Shown piece by piece: positions 1-8,798 of a DNA stretch of 64,000 nt. Source of the DNA: Cupriavidus consociatus. GTDB taxonomy: Bacteria; Pseudomonadota; Gammaproteobacteria; Burkholderiales; Burkholderiaceae. Position numbers and translations under genes: made by a program. The stretch's first letter is position 1, and every line of letters starts with the position of its first letter. The stretch lies in the NCBI RefSeq assembly GCF_017814975.1, contig NZ_JAGIQA010000014.1, forward strand, positions 62,001-126,000. The letters run 5' to 3'. A model generated the notes under the pieces. The model was not told where the DNA came from. It saw only the letters and a program-made list of their open reading frames with translations, and did not search any database.

Positions 1-409
1 CGACCACCCCGAGTTCGTCGCAATCCTGTCCAGCGAGAACATGAGCCAGGGCAAGCACGCCAAGAAATCGGTCCGGCTCAAGGAAATCTCCAGCTACGCG
101 CTGTCGGTGCTCGACGGGATCCTCACGCGCGGCAAGTCCGCCGGGCTGTTCCGTCCCGAGATCGGCGCCCGCGATGTCTACATGGTGATCGCTTCGCTCG
201 GCTACTTCTACAACTCCAACCATCATACGCTCGGCGCCTTCCTGGGCGAGGCCATGATGAGCCCTCCCGCCCTGGCGCACTGGCGCGATGTGATCCAGCA
301 GACAGTGCTGCGCACCGTGACGGTGCCCGGCGCCGTGCCGGAAGCCAGCGTGCCGCCGGCTACGCCGGCGCGCAAGACCGCGCGCAACAGGCGGGTAGCC
401 GCAGGCTGA
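1..409 (+). CDS. TetR-family regulator, C-terminal part (cut by window edge)
   Basis: The frame is open from the first base, so the N-terminal helix-turn-helix lies outside the window. The visible ~135 residues look like a TetR ligand-binding/dimerisation domain: HPEF-type helix, an EN...G stretch, then helices ending in a Pro/Ala/Arg-rich tail. It converges on nicF with only 22 bp between the stop codons. In Pseudomonas putida the nicotinate dehydrogenase genes are repressed by the TetR protein NicS, so this gene is the natural candidate regulator of the neighbouring nic genes. That role is inferred from position; the DNA-binding half is not visible. Confidence 0.75.
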   Translation, partial: DHPEFVAILSSENMSQGKHAKKSVRLKEISSYALSVLDGILTRGKSAGLFRPEIGARDVYMVIASLGYFYNSNHHTLGAFLGEAMMSPPALAHWRDVIQQTVLRTVTVPGAVPEASVPPATPARKTARNRRVAAG

Positions 410-431
410 GAGGCAGCACCGGGCGCCACAC

Positions 432-1073
432 TCAGGCGGCGGCGCGGACTCCATCAGCCGTAACCTGCGCGAGCGCCTCGTCGCGCGTGAGCACGGTCGC
501 GTACTTCTGCGCCATGTCGAACAGGTTGGCATCGTGCGGGCCGATGGCGCGGTCGCCCACGCAATCGGACACCACAAGAGGGCGGAAGCCCAGCGACATC
601 GCGTCGACCACGCTGGCGCGCACGCAGCCGCTGGTGACGCAGCCGGCCACCAGCAGCGTCTGCACGCCGCGCTGCGTCAGCCACGCCGCCAGCGAGGTGC
701 CGAAGAACGCCGACGGCACCGTCTTGCGCACCACCAGCTCGCCCGGCGCGGGCGCCAGCTCGGGCACGATCTGGCTGTTATGGCCATCTTCCTTCAGCGT
801 CAGCATGCCGGGCACCTTCAGCGTGAAGATGTTGTGGTCGCTGTCGTCGTCGGCAAACACGATGCGGCTGTGCGCCACCGGCCAGCCCTGCTCGCGCGCG
901 GCGCGCAGCAGCGGCTGCGTGTTGCGGATGGCCTCGGGGATATTGCCGCCGCCGAATACCGCCGGGTCGGCAAAGCCGTTGACGAAGTCGATGATCAGCA
1001 GGCCGTACGGCGCCTTCAGTGGAATCGACGCGCCGAAGCCCTGGCGCTGGTAGGTCTGCACTGCTTCATCCAT
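432..1073 (-). CDS. nicF: Maleamate amidohydrolase NicF
   Basis: Hydrolyses maleamate to maleate and ammonia, the penultimate step of nicotinate degradation. The 213-residue isochorismatase-like protein has the Cys-hydrolase triad D29 (LLIIDF), K117 (VVRKTVP) and C150 (GCVTSGC), at the same numbers I recall for characterised NicF. An upstream ATG at 1109 would add 12 residues, but the chosen start is preceded by AAGGA and restores the D29/K117/C150 numbering. The start overlaps the end of nicX by 8 bp, suggesting translational coupling as the last gene of nicE-nicD-nicX-nicF. Confidence 0.93.
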   Translation of the reverse strand: MDEAVQTYQRQGFGASIPLKAPYGLLIIDFVNGFADPAVFGGGNIPEAIRNTQPLLRAAREQGWPVAHSRIVFADDDSDHNIFTLKVPGMLTLKEDGHNSQIVPELAPAPGELVVRKTVPSAFFGTSLAAWLTQRGVQTLLVAGCVTSGCVRASVVDAMSLGFRPLVVSDCVGDRAIGPHDANLFDMAQKYATVLTRDEALAQVTADGVRAAA

Positions 1074-2145
1074 GGCGCGAATCCTTGTAGAGCGATGCGG
1101 CGGGAGCATGGTGCCCGTCCATCACCTTGCCGCGCACCACCACCGGCTCGCCGTCGAGGCTGACCGTGCAGTGGCGCACCGGGATATCGATATGGCAGGC
1201 GGTGGTGCGGCTGCCGCCTGCTTCGTTGTTGGGGCCGAACGAGCACAGGAAATTGCCCTCGTAGGCGCGTGCGTCCATGCCGATGGTGGCCTCGCGGTCG
1301 TACATCGCCAGCGCCGACCAGCTTGCGCGCGGCTGCAGGCCCCAGCCGATATGCGACATCGCATACGCTTCGGGATCGTTGAACGACGCCATGTAATCGG
1401 CCAATAGCTCGGCATCGGCACCGCCTTCGATACGGCGCACGTAGCCCGCTTCGACGGTGATGCGGATCGGCGCCTGCAGATAGGATTTCATCGGCAGCAG
1501 GATGTCGCCGCGGTCCAGCACGATGGTGCCGTTGGTGCCGCCCTCGTCCGGCCAGGTCAGCACGAAGCCGCTCGGCCAGTGGTCCCAGCGGCCGGGCTCG
1601 TCGACAAAGCCGTACTCGCTGATCGCGGGAAATTCACCCAGGCGGCAGCGCAGGTCCATGCCGGCATCGGACACGATATGCATCTCGCGCGCCTTGCCCA
1701 GCCGCTCGGTAGCGGCCTTGACGCGGGCACGGTCGGCCTCGGTCGGCACCAGCCGTGCCAGCACCTCGGGCGGCTCCACCGCCAGCAGGATTCTGGTGCC
1801 GCCGGAAAGGATCTCGTGCTGCTCGGGCGAGAACAGCAGCGTCATCAGGTCCAGCACCAGGTCACTGGCCTTGAGCGCGGCAATCGCTGCCGGGTTGCCG
1901 GTCAAAGGCGTCGTGCCGAGATAGGCCAGCGCGTCGCGGCTCAACGCCTTCTCGCCGTTGACCGGCGGCAGGTCGAGCCGGTTGACGATGGCGCCCATCG
2001 ACTGTGCCGCCACCATCGCCGTGCGCAGCGTCTGCGCATGCGTGGCCGCGCCGGTCAGTACGGTGACGGTCTGCCCCGGCTGCAGCTTCGACAGCGTCAG
2101 CACCTGCTTCCACGCCGCCGTCAGGTCGTAATCGCTTACGGGCAT
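1066..2145 (-). CDS. nicX: 2,5-dihydroxypyridine 5,6-dioxygenase NicX
   Basis: Ring-cleaving non-haem Fe(II) dioxygenase converting 2,5-dihydroxypyridine to N-formylmaleamate. It has 359 residues, a typical NicX length. The expected iron ligands are present: H265 in AMSHIGWGL and the H318/D320 pair in ACHID, the same positions I recall for P. putida NicX. A strong Shine-Dalgarno (AAGGAGG) lies 4 bases before the ATG. It is separated from nicD by 13 bp and overlaps nicF, so all four leftward nic genes appear to be one transcript. Confidence 0.95.
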   Translation of the reverse strand: MPVSDYDLTAAWKQVLTLSKLQPGQTVTVLTGAATHAQTLRTAMVAAQSMGAIVNRLDLPPVNGEKALSRDALAYLGTTPLTGNPAAIAALKASDLVLDLMTLLFSPEQHEILSGGTRILLAVEPPEVLARLVPTEADRARVKAATERLGKAREMHIVSDAGMDLRCRLGEFPAISEYGFVDEPGRWDHWPSGFVLTWPDEGGTNGTIVLDRGDILLPMKSYLQAPIRITVEAGYVRRIEGGADAELLADYMASFNDPEAYAMSHIGWGLQPRASWSALAMYDREATIGMDARAYEGNFLCSFGPNNEAGGSRTTACHIDIPVRHCTVSLDGEPVVVRGKVMDGHHAPAASLYKDSRHG

Positions 2146-2158
2146 GTTCCCTCCTTGA

Positions 2159-2989
2159 TCAGGTCAGCGCAGCGCCGAGGAAGTCGCCGAAGGCGCGGTA
2201 GAAGCCGGGCTCGTCGTCCCACGGGATCATGTGGCCGGCATTGGCGACATGCGCGACCAGCAGCGCGGGCAGCAGCTTGCGCATCTCCTGCACGTCTTCC
2301 TCGCGGATCACGTCGCCGCGGCCTGCGGTCATCAGCAGCGCCGGCACGTCGACCCGTGGCAGGTCGGCGTGGATATCGTCTTCATGGAAGCCGTTGAAGC
2401 TGGCCAGGATCGCGCGCTCGTCGCAGGTATGCAGCCATTGCGCGCGCAGGCGCAGCTGCTCTTCGGTCCAGGTCGGGCAGAAACGGCGCATGCCTTCCGC
2501 GTCGATGCCCTGCTGCGCCAGCCGGATCGAATCGATGTACCACGGCAGTTGTGCCGGATAGGCACGGCGGCCCGGGCCCGATACCGGCGGATCGACCAGC
2601 ACCAGCCGCGTCAGGCCAGCGGGCTTGCTGCGCGCGGCGCGGATGCCGATACGCGCGCCCATCGAATGGCCGACGATGGCATAGCGTTGCAGCCCGAGCG
2701 CTTCGGCAAGCGCGATCACGTCTGCCGCCTGCGCATCGAGGCCGTAATCCAGTTCCGCGCCGGCCTGCGACAGGCCGCGGCCGCGCACGTCGAGCACATA
2801 GGTATCGAAATGCCGCCCGAACTGCTCGCCAACGAAGCCCCAGGTGACCGCCGGGCTGGTGATGCCGGGCACGATGATGACGGCATCGCGCTGCGCGCGC
2901 GCGCCGTCCTGGCCGCCATAGCGCAAATAGTGCTGGCGGATGCCGTTGGCATGGACGTTGGCGCCGTAGAGGAAGGTGCTGGTGGTCAT
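2159..2989 (-). CDS. nicD: N-formylmaleamate deformylase NicD
   Basis: An alpha/beta hydrolase of 276 residues that removes formate from N-formylmaleamate to give maleamate. The nucleophile S109 lies in GHSMG, the acid is D133 (LVLVDPP) and the base is H253 (ANAGHM). The spacing between the three (24 and 144 residues) matches my recollection of P. putida NicD. The start follows an AGGAG located within the 11-bp gap after nicE; a longer in-frame extension to 3163 would run into nicE and lacks conservation. Second gene of the leftward nic operon. Confidence 0.93.
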   Translation of the reverse strand: MTTSTFLYGANVHANGIRQHYLRYGGQDGARAQRDAVIIVPGITSPAVTWGFVGEQFGRHFDTYVLDVRGRGLSQAGAELDYGLDAQAADVIALAEALGLQRYAIVGHSMGARIGIRAARSKPAGLTRLVLVDPPVSGPGRRAYPAQLPWYIDSIRLAQQGIDAEGMRRFCPTWTEEQLRLRAQWLHTCDERAILASFNGFHEDDIHADLPRVDVPALLMTAGRGDVIREEDVQEMRKLLPALLVAHVANAGHMIPWDDEPGFYRAFGDFLGAALT

Positions 2990-3000
2990 GTCCGGCTCCT

Positions 3001-3768
3001 TTAGTAGGCGCCGGACAGCAGCGCGCCCGCGCCCGGCACCACCGGCTCCAGGCCTAGCCGCTTGAGCATGGCATAAGTCGTGGCGATGGCGGCGGTGACC
3101 ACCGGCTTGCCGGTCATCGCCTCCACCTTGGCCACCGCCGGCAGCGACGGCATCTGCACGCATGCCGACAGCACGATGACATCCGCGTCGGCGAAATCCA
3201 TTTGCGCGACGATCTCCGGCAGCCGCGACGGGTCGTGGCGGCCGACGTCGAGGTTGTCGGGGATCTCCAGCGCGCGGTAGTCGACCACTTCGTAGCCTTC
3301 ATTGCGGATGTAATCGACCACCAGCTCGGTCAGCGGCTTCATGTACGGCGCCACCACGGCGATGCGCTTCGCGCCCATCACCTTGAGCGCATCGACCAGC
3401 GCGCCGGCGCTGGTGATCACGGGCGCGTCGCCGCCGTTCTCGGCGGTGTGCGCCTGCAGGCGCTGCTCGGACACGCGGTGGTAGCCGTGGCCCATCGCCA
3501 TGATCGCCACCAGGCAGGCATAGCCGAGCACATCGACGCGGGCGTCGCTCAGTTCCACCGCGCAGCGGTCGGATTCGGCATCCATCGCCGCCAGTTCCTC
3601 CTTGACCACCTTCTTCATCCGCATGCGGCTGCCGTGGAAGGTGAAGCGCTCCGGACGCACCAGCTGGCGCGCGGCCAGCATGGCCGGGATCTCGGTTTCC
3701 ATCGTGGTGTTGGAGCTCGGCACGATCTGGCCGATTCGGAAAACTTTCTGCACTGTCGACTCCGTCAT
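3001..3768 (-). CDS. nicE: Maleate cis-trans isomerase NicE
   Basis: Converts maleate to fumarate, delivering nicotinate carbon to the TCA cycle. The 255-residue Asp/Glu-racemase fold protein has both catalytic cysteines, C85 (GYACLVAIM) and C203 (LSACVQMPS), 118 residues apart as in characterised NicE. The annotated ATG has little Shine-Dalgarno. A GTG five codons later (3753) is preceded by a well-spaced GGAG, so the true start may be there. First gene of the leftward operon; its promoter and an operator-like dyad lie 56-84 bp upstream. Confidence 0.94.
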   Translation of the reverse strand: MTESTVQKVFRIGQIVPSSNTTMETEIPAMLAARQLVRPERFTFHGSRMRMKKVVKEELAAMDAESDRCAVELSDARVDVLGYACLVAIMAMGHGYHRVSEQRLQAHTAENGGDAPVITSAGALVDALKVMGAKRIAVVAPYMKPLTELVVDYIRNEGYEVVDYRALEIPDNLDVGRHDPSRLPEIVAQMDFADADVIVLSACVQMPSLPAVAKVEAMTGKPVVTAAIATTYAMLKRLGLEPVVPGAGALLSGAY

Positions 3769-3823
3769 CTGTTTGTCTGTCTACCCGCCTGCCCTGCCCG
3801 GATGGCCTTGCATGCTGCGATCG

Positions 3824-3852
3824 ATTGTAGTGTACACACTTTATCTAGGCAA
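3824..3852 (-). promoter_or_regulatory. nicE promoter with embedded operator dyad
   Basis: Reading the minus strand, TTGCCT (3852-3847) and TACAAT (3829-3824) are spaced by exactly 17 bp, a good sigma-70 arrangement. The spacer and first -10 base contain AGTGTGTACACT (3840-3829), a dyad with arms AGTGT and ACACT around GT. A protein bound there would block RNA polymerase, so a repressor is the simplest reading. The 3769-4104 intergenic stretch is AT-rich compared with its surroundings and holds no convincing gene. Confidence 0.65.
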
Positions 3853-4018
3853 ATAGAATCTGTGCCGTGCGAGATTCACTCGTTCAGTGCATACTTAATT
3901 AATCAATCCCTGTTTTAGCGCACAAATTAGCCAAATTCAAGCATTGTTCGTGGCGAATCATGATGTTGTAAGGGTTTTCCATAAGATCGACGCTTTCTTC
4001 CTTGCCGTTGATATTTTG

Positions 4019-4030
4019 AGTGTGTACACT
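4019..4030 (+). promoter_or_regulatory. Operator dyad upstream of nicC
   Basis: AGTGTGTACACT occurs here on the plus strand, identical to the copy on the minus strand before nicE and so inverted relative to it. It starts 86 bp before the nicC start codon. A possible -35 (TTGATA, 4008-4013) lies just upstream, but I see no good -10 after the dyad. The paired, gene-facing arrangement suggests one regulator controls both nic operons. Confidence 0.6.
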
Positions 4031-4104
4031 CGTTTTCAACGGTCGACCAAGATCGGTCGGCCAAGCCCCCATCGACCCCATGTGTCATTGCCAGGAGAAA
4101 TAAC

Positions 4105-5265
4105 GTGCAAGGCAAACCGCGAATCGCAGTTGTCGGCGCCGGACTCGGAGGAACGGCCGCGGCCGCCCTGCTGCAGCGAGCCGGCTTCCAAGTCAGGCTG
4201 TATGAACAGGCACCGGCGTTCTCGCGCCTGGGCGCGGGCATCCACGTGGGGCCCAACGTGATGAAGATCATGCGGCGCATCGGCATCGAGGACGCGCTCA
4301 ACGACATGGGCTGCCACCCCGACTTCTGGTACAGCCGCGACGGCCTGACCGGCGAAGTGATCGCACAGATCCCGCTGGGCGACTACGCGGAGCGGCACTA
4401 TGGCGCGAGCTACCTGACCGTGCACCGCGGTGACTTCCACAAGCTGCTGACCGACGCCGTGGCGCCGGGCACGCTGTTCTTCAACAAGAAGCTGGAAAGC
4501 GTCACCGACCAGGGCGACGTGGTCGAACTGCGCTTCACCGACGGCACGGTGGACCAGGCGGATATCGTGATCGGCGCCGACGGCGTCAATTCCCGCATCC
4601 GCGAAACTTTGCTTGGCGCCGAGCCGCCCAAGTACACCGGCTACGTGGCGCACCGCGCGGTGTTCCCGATCTCGCGCGTCAAGGGCTTCACGCACGAGCG
4701 CTGCACCAAGTGGTGGACCGATGACCGCCACATGATGGTGTACTTCGACACCAGCAAGCTGGACGAGATCTACTACGTCACCGGCGTGCCCGAGCCCGAG
4801 TGGGACATGAGCAAGAGCTGGGTGCCGAGCAGTATCGAGGAAATGCGCGCCGCGTTCGACGGCTGGCACGAGGGCGTGCAGTCGCTGATCGAAGGCACGG
4901 TCGAAGTGACCAAGTGGCCGCTGCTGGAGCGCGACCCACTGCCGCTGTGGAGCCGCGGCCGCCTGGTGCTGCTGGGCGATGCCTGCCACCCGATGAAGCC
5001 GCACATGGCGCAGGGCGCCGCGATGGCGATCGAGGATGCCGCCATGCTGACGCGCTGCTTCACCGAGACCGGCCTGGATGACTACGCCGCCGCGTTTGCG
5101 CTGTATGAAGCCAACCGCGCCGAGCGCGCCGGCAAGGTCCAGCTGGTCTCGCACAACAATACGTGGCTGCGCAGCAACGAAAACCCGGACTGGTGTTTCG
5201 GCTACGATGTGTTCAACGTGCCGCTGGTGCCGGCCGGGCCCGCGCCGCTGTCCGCGGCGGCGTAA
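4105..5265 (+). CDS. nicC: 6-hydroxynicotinate 3-monooxygenase NicC
   Basis: FAD-dependent decarboxylating hydroxylase turning 6-hydroxynicotinate into 2,5-dihydroxypyridine with NADH and oxygen. The 386-residue protein shows the Rossmann FAD motif GAGLGG (11-16), the catalytic-type H47 (GAGIHVGP), GADGVNSR near 157 and the second FAD motif LLGDACHPM near 285. H209 and Y213 occupy positions expected for substrate residues. It starts with GTG, preceded by AGGAG at a 7-base spacing. It heads the rightward nicC-nicA-nicB group. Confidence 0.94.
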   Translation: MQGKPRIAVVGAGLGGTAAAALLQRAGFQVRLYEQAPAFSRLGAGIHVGPNVMKIMRRIGIEDALNDMGCHPDFWYSRDGLTGEVIAQIPLGDYAERHYGASYLTVHRGDFHKLLTDAVAPGTLFFNKKLESVTDQGDVVELRFTDGTVDQADIVIGADGVNSRIRETLLGAEPPKYTGYVAHRAVFPISRVKGFTHERCTKWWTDDRHMMVYFDTSKLDEIYYVTGVPEPEWDMSKSWVPSSIEEMRAAFDGWHEGVQSLIEGTVEVTKWPLLERDPLPLWSRGRLVLLGDACHPMKPHMAQGAAMAIEDAAMLTRCFTETGLDDYAAAFALYEANRAERAGKVQLVSHNNTWLRSNENPDWCFGYDVFNVPLVPAGPAPLSAAA

Positions 5266-5361
5266 CGGAGGCCCTAGGCCTGACCTGAACCTGCACGCCG
5301 CAGCCCCTCGCACGAAGGGGCGTGGCGTGCCCGCCGCGTGATCTGCAACCTGCCGCCCCCG

Positions 5362-5859
5362 ATGAACACGCCTCGCCCCTTGACGCTACAAGTCAACCAC
5401 GCCGAGCACACGCTCAGCGTGGCGCCCGACACGCCGCTGCTCTACATCCTGCGCAACGACCTGGCCTGCAATGGCCCCAAGTACGGTTGCGGGCTGGGCC
5501 AGTGCGGCGCATGCACGGTGCTGGTCGACGGCCTGCCCGCGCGCTCGTGCGTGTTGCCAGTCAGGGCCGCGGTGGGCCACGCGGTCACCACGCTGGAAGG
5601 CCTGGGCACGGCGGAGCATCCCGACCCGGTGCAGCAGGCCTTCATTGACGAGCAGGCCGCGCAATGCGGCTATTGCCTGAACGGCATGATCATGACCGCC
5701 AAGGCGCTGCTCGCGCAGAATCCCGATCCCGACGAAGCGCAGATCCGCGAGGCGCTGCGCTTCAACCTGTGCCGCTGCGGCACGCATGTGCAAATCGTGC
5801 GCGCGGTGCAGCGCGCCGCGGTGCTGATGCGGCAGGCCGGCGGGGGAGCGGCATCGTGA
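5362..5859 (+). CDS. nicA: Nicotinate dehydrogenase small [2Fe-2S] subunit NicA
   Basis: Iron-sulfur subunit of the enzyme that hydroxylates nicotinate to 6-hydroxynicotinate. It has 165 residues. The plant-type ferredoxin cluster uses C43, C48, C51 and C63 (CGLGQCGAC); the second cluster uses C102, C105, C137 and C139 (QCGYC and LCRCG). A GTG at 5338 in the same frame would add eight residues; neither start has a clear Shine-Dalgarno, and the shorter one fits the family length better. The 72-96 bp gap after nicC holds a short GCCCCT/AGGGGC hairpin without a U tract. The stop overlaps the nicB start by 4 bp (GTGA). Confidence 0.93.
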   Translation: MNTPRPLTLQVNHAEHTLSVAPDTPLLYILRNDLACNGPKYGCGLGQCGACTVLVDGLPARSCVLPVRAAVGHAVTTLEGLGTAEHPDPVQQAFIDEQAAQCGYCLNGMIMTAKALLAQNPDPDEAQIREALRFNLCRCGTHVQIVRAVQRAAVLMRQAGGGAAS

Positions 5860-8792
5860 AGCAGGAACTCGTACGGCAGGCAGTGCAAACCGGCGCCTTG
5901 ACGGAACTCGCACCACCGCCGGCTTCCATGTGTCTCGTCGCCCATGTGCTGACGCCGCCAGGGCTGCGCTGGATCGACGGCAAGGCGCTGGCTCCGCGCC
6001 TGCTCGGCGCGGATCGCGATGCCGCCCTGGCGTTGCCCGGGGTCCGCGCGGTCGTGGTGCGCAACCGGTTTGCAGGCGTGGTCGCGGAAAGCGATGCGCT
6101 GGCGGCCAATGCCGTCAGCGCCCTGGAGGCAAGCTGGTCGGCGCCGCCTCATGCGGACGACGCTCCCGTGCCGCGCCACGCCGTTGCGCAGCGCGGCGAC
6201 GCCACCCGCGCGCTTGCCAGCGCCGCCACGCGCCACACGCAGCACTACCAGTGGCCCCTGGCCGGCACCCGGACCGAAGCGTTCTGCACCGCGATCGCGG
6301 ACTGGCGCGACGGCATGCTGCACGTGTGGTTGCCAACTCCGCGCCCGGGCGCGCTGCGCGAAGAACTGGCCGCGCTGCTGGGCATTGCGCCGCAACAGGT
6401 CGCGCTGGCCGGCTGGCAGGCGCCCGCCGATGCCGGCGATCCGGCGCTGCTCGCTCACCACGCAGCCGCCGACGCCGCCCTGCTGGCCCATGCCGCCGGC
6501 AAACCCGTGATGCGCCGGGTGTGCGCCGACGATATCGGCCTGTCCGGTGCGCAGCTCGCCGTGCGCGTCGACACCGCGCAAAGCGGCAATGCCATCGACG
6601 CCTACGCCGCAACGCTGGCCGGCACGGCGGCACCGTCCGTGCCGCTGGCACTGTGGCTGACGCATACCGCCTCGCCCGTGACGGATACCGGCGACAACGT
6701 CAACACCGGCAGCGCAGCCATGCCGCCCTACCGCATTCCCGATGTCGATGTCGGCACCGCCGGCGCCGTGGCTGCCTTTGATGCGGCACCGCTTGCCGCG
6801 GCGCGCGCGCATGTCTTTGCGCGCGAATCCCATCTCGATGAAATCGCCGCGGCATCCGGAACCGATCCGGTCGCACTGCGGCTCTCGCACCTCGACGACG
6901 CGCGAGGCTCGGCACTGGTCAGGCAGGTCAGCGAGCGCGCCGGCTGGACGCCATCCGCCCCGCATGCCACCACGTCGGCCGGCAACGTGCGGCGCGGACG
7001 CGGCTTTGCTTATGCGCACACCATCGACCACGATGCCGGCCAGAGCTGGTCGGCATGGGTCGCGGAAGTGGAAGTCGACGGCACCACCGGCGAACTGGCG
7101 GTCACGCGCGTGACAGTGGGGCATGACAGCGAATCGCTGGCGCCCGCGCAAGCCGCACCTGCTGCGCGCTCCCTGGAACAGGCCGTCGCCGACGCCACGC
7201 TGCGATTGACCGCGGCCGGCCCGGCCTTCGACAGCTGGCCCGCCACGGACGCGCCTGCCGGCCAATCGCTTCCCGCCGTGGCTACCAGCGCGGCGCTGCC
7301 GGAGGTCCGCCTGGCCGGCGCGCTCACCGGGCGCGACCAGCTGGCCGCGGGCCCGGGCGATACGCTGCCCGCCGCGGCCGCCGTAGCCAATGCCATCTTC
7401 GATGCCACCGGCGTACGCCTGCGCACACCGCCCTTCAGCGCCGAACGCATCCGCCTGGCGCTGGCCGAGGGCGAGGGCAAGCGCCCCGGCAAACGCAGCA
7501 AGCGCGGCTGGATCGCCGCCGCTGCCGCGACCGCGGCCGGCCTGTGCGCGACGCTGATGCCGTGGCGCGCGCCGATCGCGCCGGTCGCACCGCCCGAGCC
7601 CGGGTTCTATTCCGCGGCCACGCTGGAGCGCGGCCGCCTGGTGGCCGCAGCGGGTGACTGCGCGGTATGCCATACCGTGCCCGGCGGCGTGAAGAATGCG
7701 GGTGGCCTGCCGCTGGAAACGCCGTTCGGCACGGTCTACAGCACCAACATCACGCCCGACGTGCAAACCGGCATCGGCAACTGGTCGTTCGCCGCCTTCG
7801 AGCGCGCGATGCGCGAGGGCATCCACCGCGACGGGCGGCGCCTTTATCCGGCCTTCCCCTACACCGCCTTCGCCAAGGTCAGCGATGCCGACATGCAGGC
7901 GCTGTACGCGTACCTGATGTCGGCCAAGCCGGTGAAGTCAGAGGTACCCCGGACCCAGCTCGCATTCCCGTTCAACGTGCGCCCCCTGCTGGCGGGCTGG
8001 AACCTGCTGTTCCATCGCAACGAACCCTTCAAGCCCGACCCGGCGCGCTCCGCGCAGTGGAACCGCGGCGCGTATCTTGCCGAAGGGCTGGGCCATTGCA
8101 GCGCCTGCCATTCCCCGCGCAACGCCCTCGGCGCCGAGCAGGGCGGTCGCAAGTACCTGACCGGCGGCAGTGCCGAAAACTGGGAAGCGCCGCCGCTGAC
8201 CGCGCTGTCTCACGCGCCGGTGCCGTGGACCGAGGCGGCGCTGTTCACCTACCTGCGCGGCGGCTTTGCGCCGCATCATGGCGCAGCCGCCGGGCCGATG
8301 GCGCCGGTGGTGGAAGAACTCGCGCAGCTGCCCGAAGCGGATGTGCGCGCGATCGCGCATTACGTCGCGTCGTTCGGCACGCCACCGCCAGCGCCTTCCG
8401 TACTCGACGCGCAGGCTGCCACGCTCGAACAACGCAGCGCGCAGGCTGCGCGCACGCTCGGCGGTCCCGGTGAACGCCTGTACCAGAGCGCCTGCGCCGT
8501 CTGCCATCAAGCAGACCAGGGCATCGCACAGTTCGGCGTAAAGCCGTCGCTCGCGCTCAACACCAACCTGCACAGCAACCTGCCTGACAACGTCATCCAG
8601 GTGCTGCTGCAAGGCATGCCCGCGCCGCCCAACAGTGAACTGGGCGCGATGCCGGCCTATGCCGACACCTTCGACGACCGGCAGATCGCGCAGCTGGTGC
8701 AGTACCTGCGCGCGCGCTTTGCCCCAGACCAACCCGCCTGGCAGGACCTGGAGAACACCGTCGCGCGGCTGCGCGCGGCGCCTGCGCACTGA
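5856..8792 (+). CDS. nicB: NicB-type fusion: degenerate molybdopterin domain plus tri-haem cytochrome c
   Basis: Position and architecture match NicB, the large subunit of nicotinate dehydrogenase. Residues ~20-95 are the a/b hammerhead domain and ~95-540 follow the xanthine-oxidase Mo-domain outline. A hydrophobic segment at ~548-570 is followed by cytochrome c with CxxCH at C602-H606, C748-H752 and C880-H884, which would pass electrons to the membrane. The GTG start is preceded by GGGGGAG. At 978 residues it is short, because the Mo part is only ~550 residues. The usual GCYGxNGxDD, RxLGA and NPxxxxxQxEGG motifs are unrecognisable, and the conserved catalytic GxGE reads GPGD (D502). No frameshift is visible. 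Whether it can still bind molybdopterin is doubtful. Confidence 0.85.
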   Translation: MKQELVRQAVQTGALTELAPPPASMCLVAHVLTPPGLRWIDGKALAPRLLGADRDAALALPGVRAVVVRNRFAGVVAESDALAANAVSALEASWSAPPHADDAPVPRHAVAQRGDATRALASAATRHTQHYQWPLAGTRTEAFCTAIADWRDGMLHVWLPTPRPGALREELAALLGIAPQQVALAGWQAPADAGDPALLAHHAAADAALLAHAAGKPVMRRVCADDIGLSGAQLAVRVDTAQSGNAIDAYAATLAGTAAPSVPLALWLTHTASPVTDTGDNVNTGSAAMPPYRIPDVDVGTAGAVAAFDAAPLAAARAHVFARESHLDEIAAASGTDPVALRLSHLDDARGSALVRQVSERAGWTPSAPHATTSAGNVRRGRGFAYAHTIDHDAGQSWSAWVAEVEVDGTTGELAVTRVTVGHDSESLAPAQAAPAARSLEQAVADATLRLTAAGPAFDSWPATDAPAGQSLPAVATSAALPEVRLAGALTGRDQLAAGPGDTLPAAAAVANAIFDATGVRLRTPPFSAERIRLALAEGEGKRPGKRSKRGWIAAAAATAAGLCATLMPWRAPIAPVAPPEPGFYSAATLERGRLVAAAGDCAVCHTVPGGVKNAGGLPLETPFGTVYSTNITPDVQTGIGNWSFAAFERAMREGIHRDGRRLYPAFPYTAFAKVSDADMQALYAYLMSAKPVKSEVPRTQLAFPFNVRPLLAGWNLLFHRNEPFKPDPARSAQWNRGAYLAEGLGHCSACHSPRNALGAEQGGRKYLTGGSAENWEAPPLTALSHAPVPWTEAALFTYLRGGFAPHHGAAAGPMAPVVEELAQLPEADVRAIAHYVASFGTPPPAPSVLDAQAATLEQRSAQAARTLGGPGERLYQSACAVCHQADQGIAQFGVKPSLALNTNLHSNLPDNVIQVLLQGMPAPPNSELGAMPAYADTFDDRQIAQLVQYLRARFAPDQPAWQDLENTVARLRAAPAH

Positions 8793-8798
8793 AGACCA

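Noticed and set aside
5670..7826. 718-codon open frame antisense to nicB
   Set aside because: Considered because the sense Mo domain is degenerate, but the antisense product is Arg/Gly/Ala-rich without motifs, and the sense frame continues into intact haem domains.
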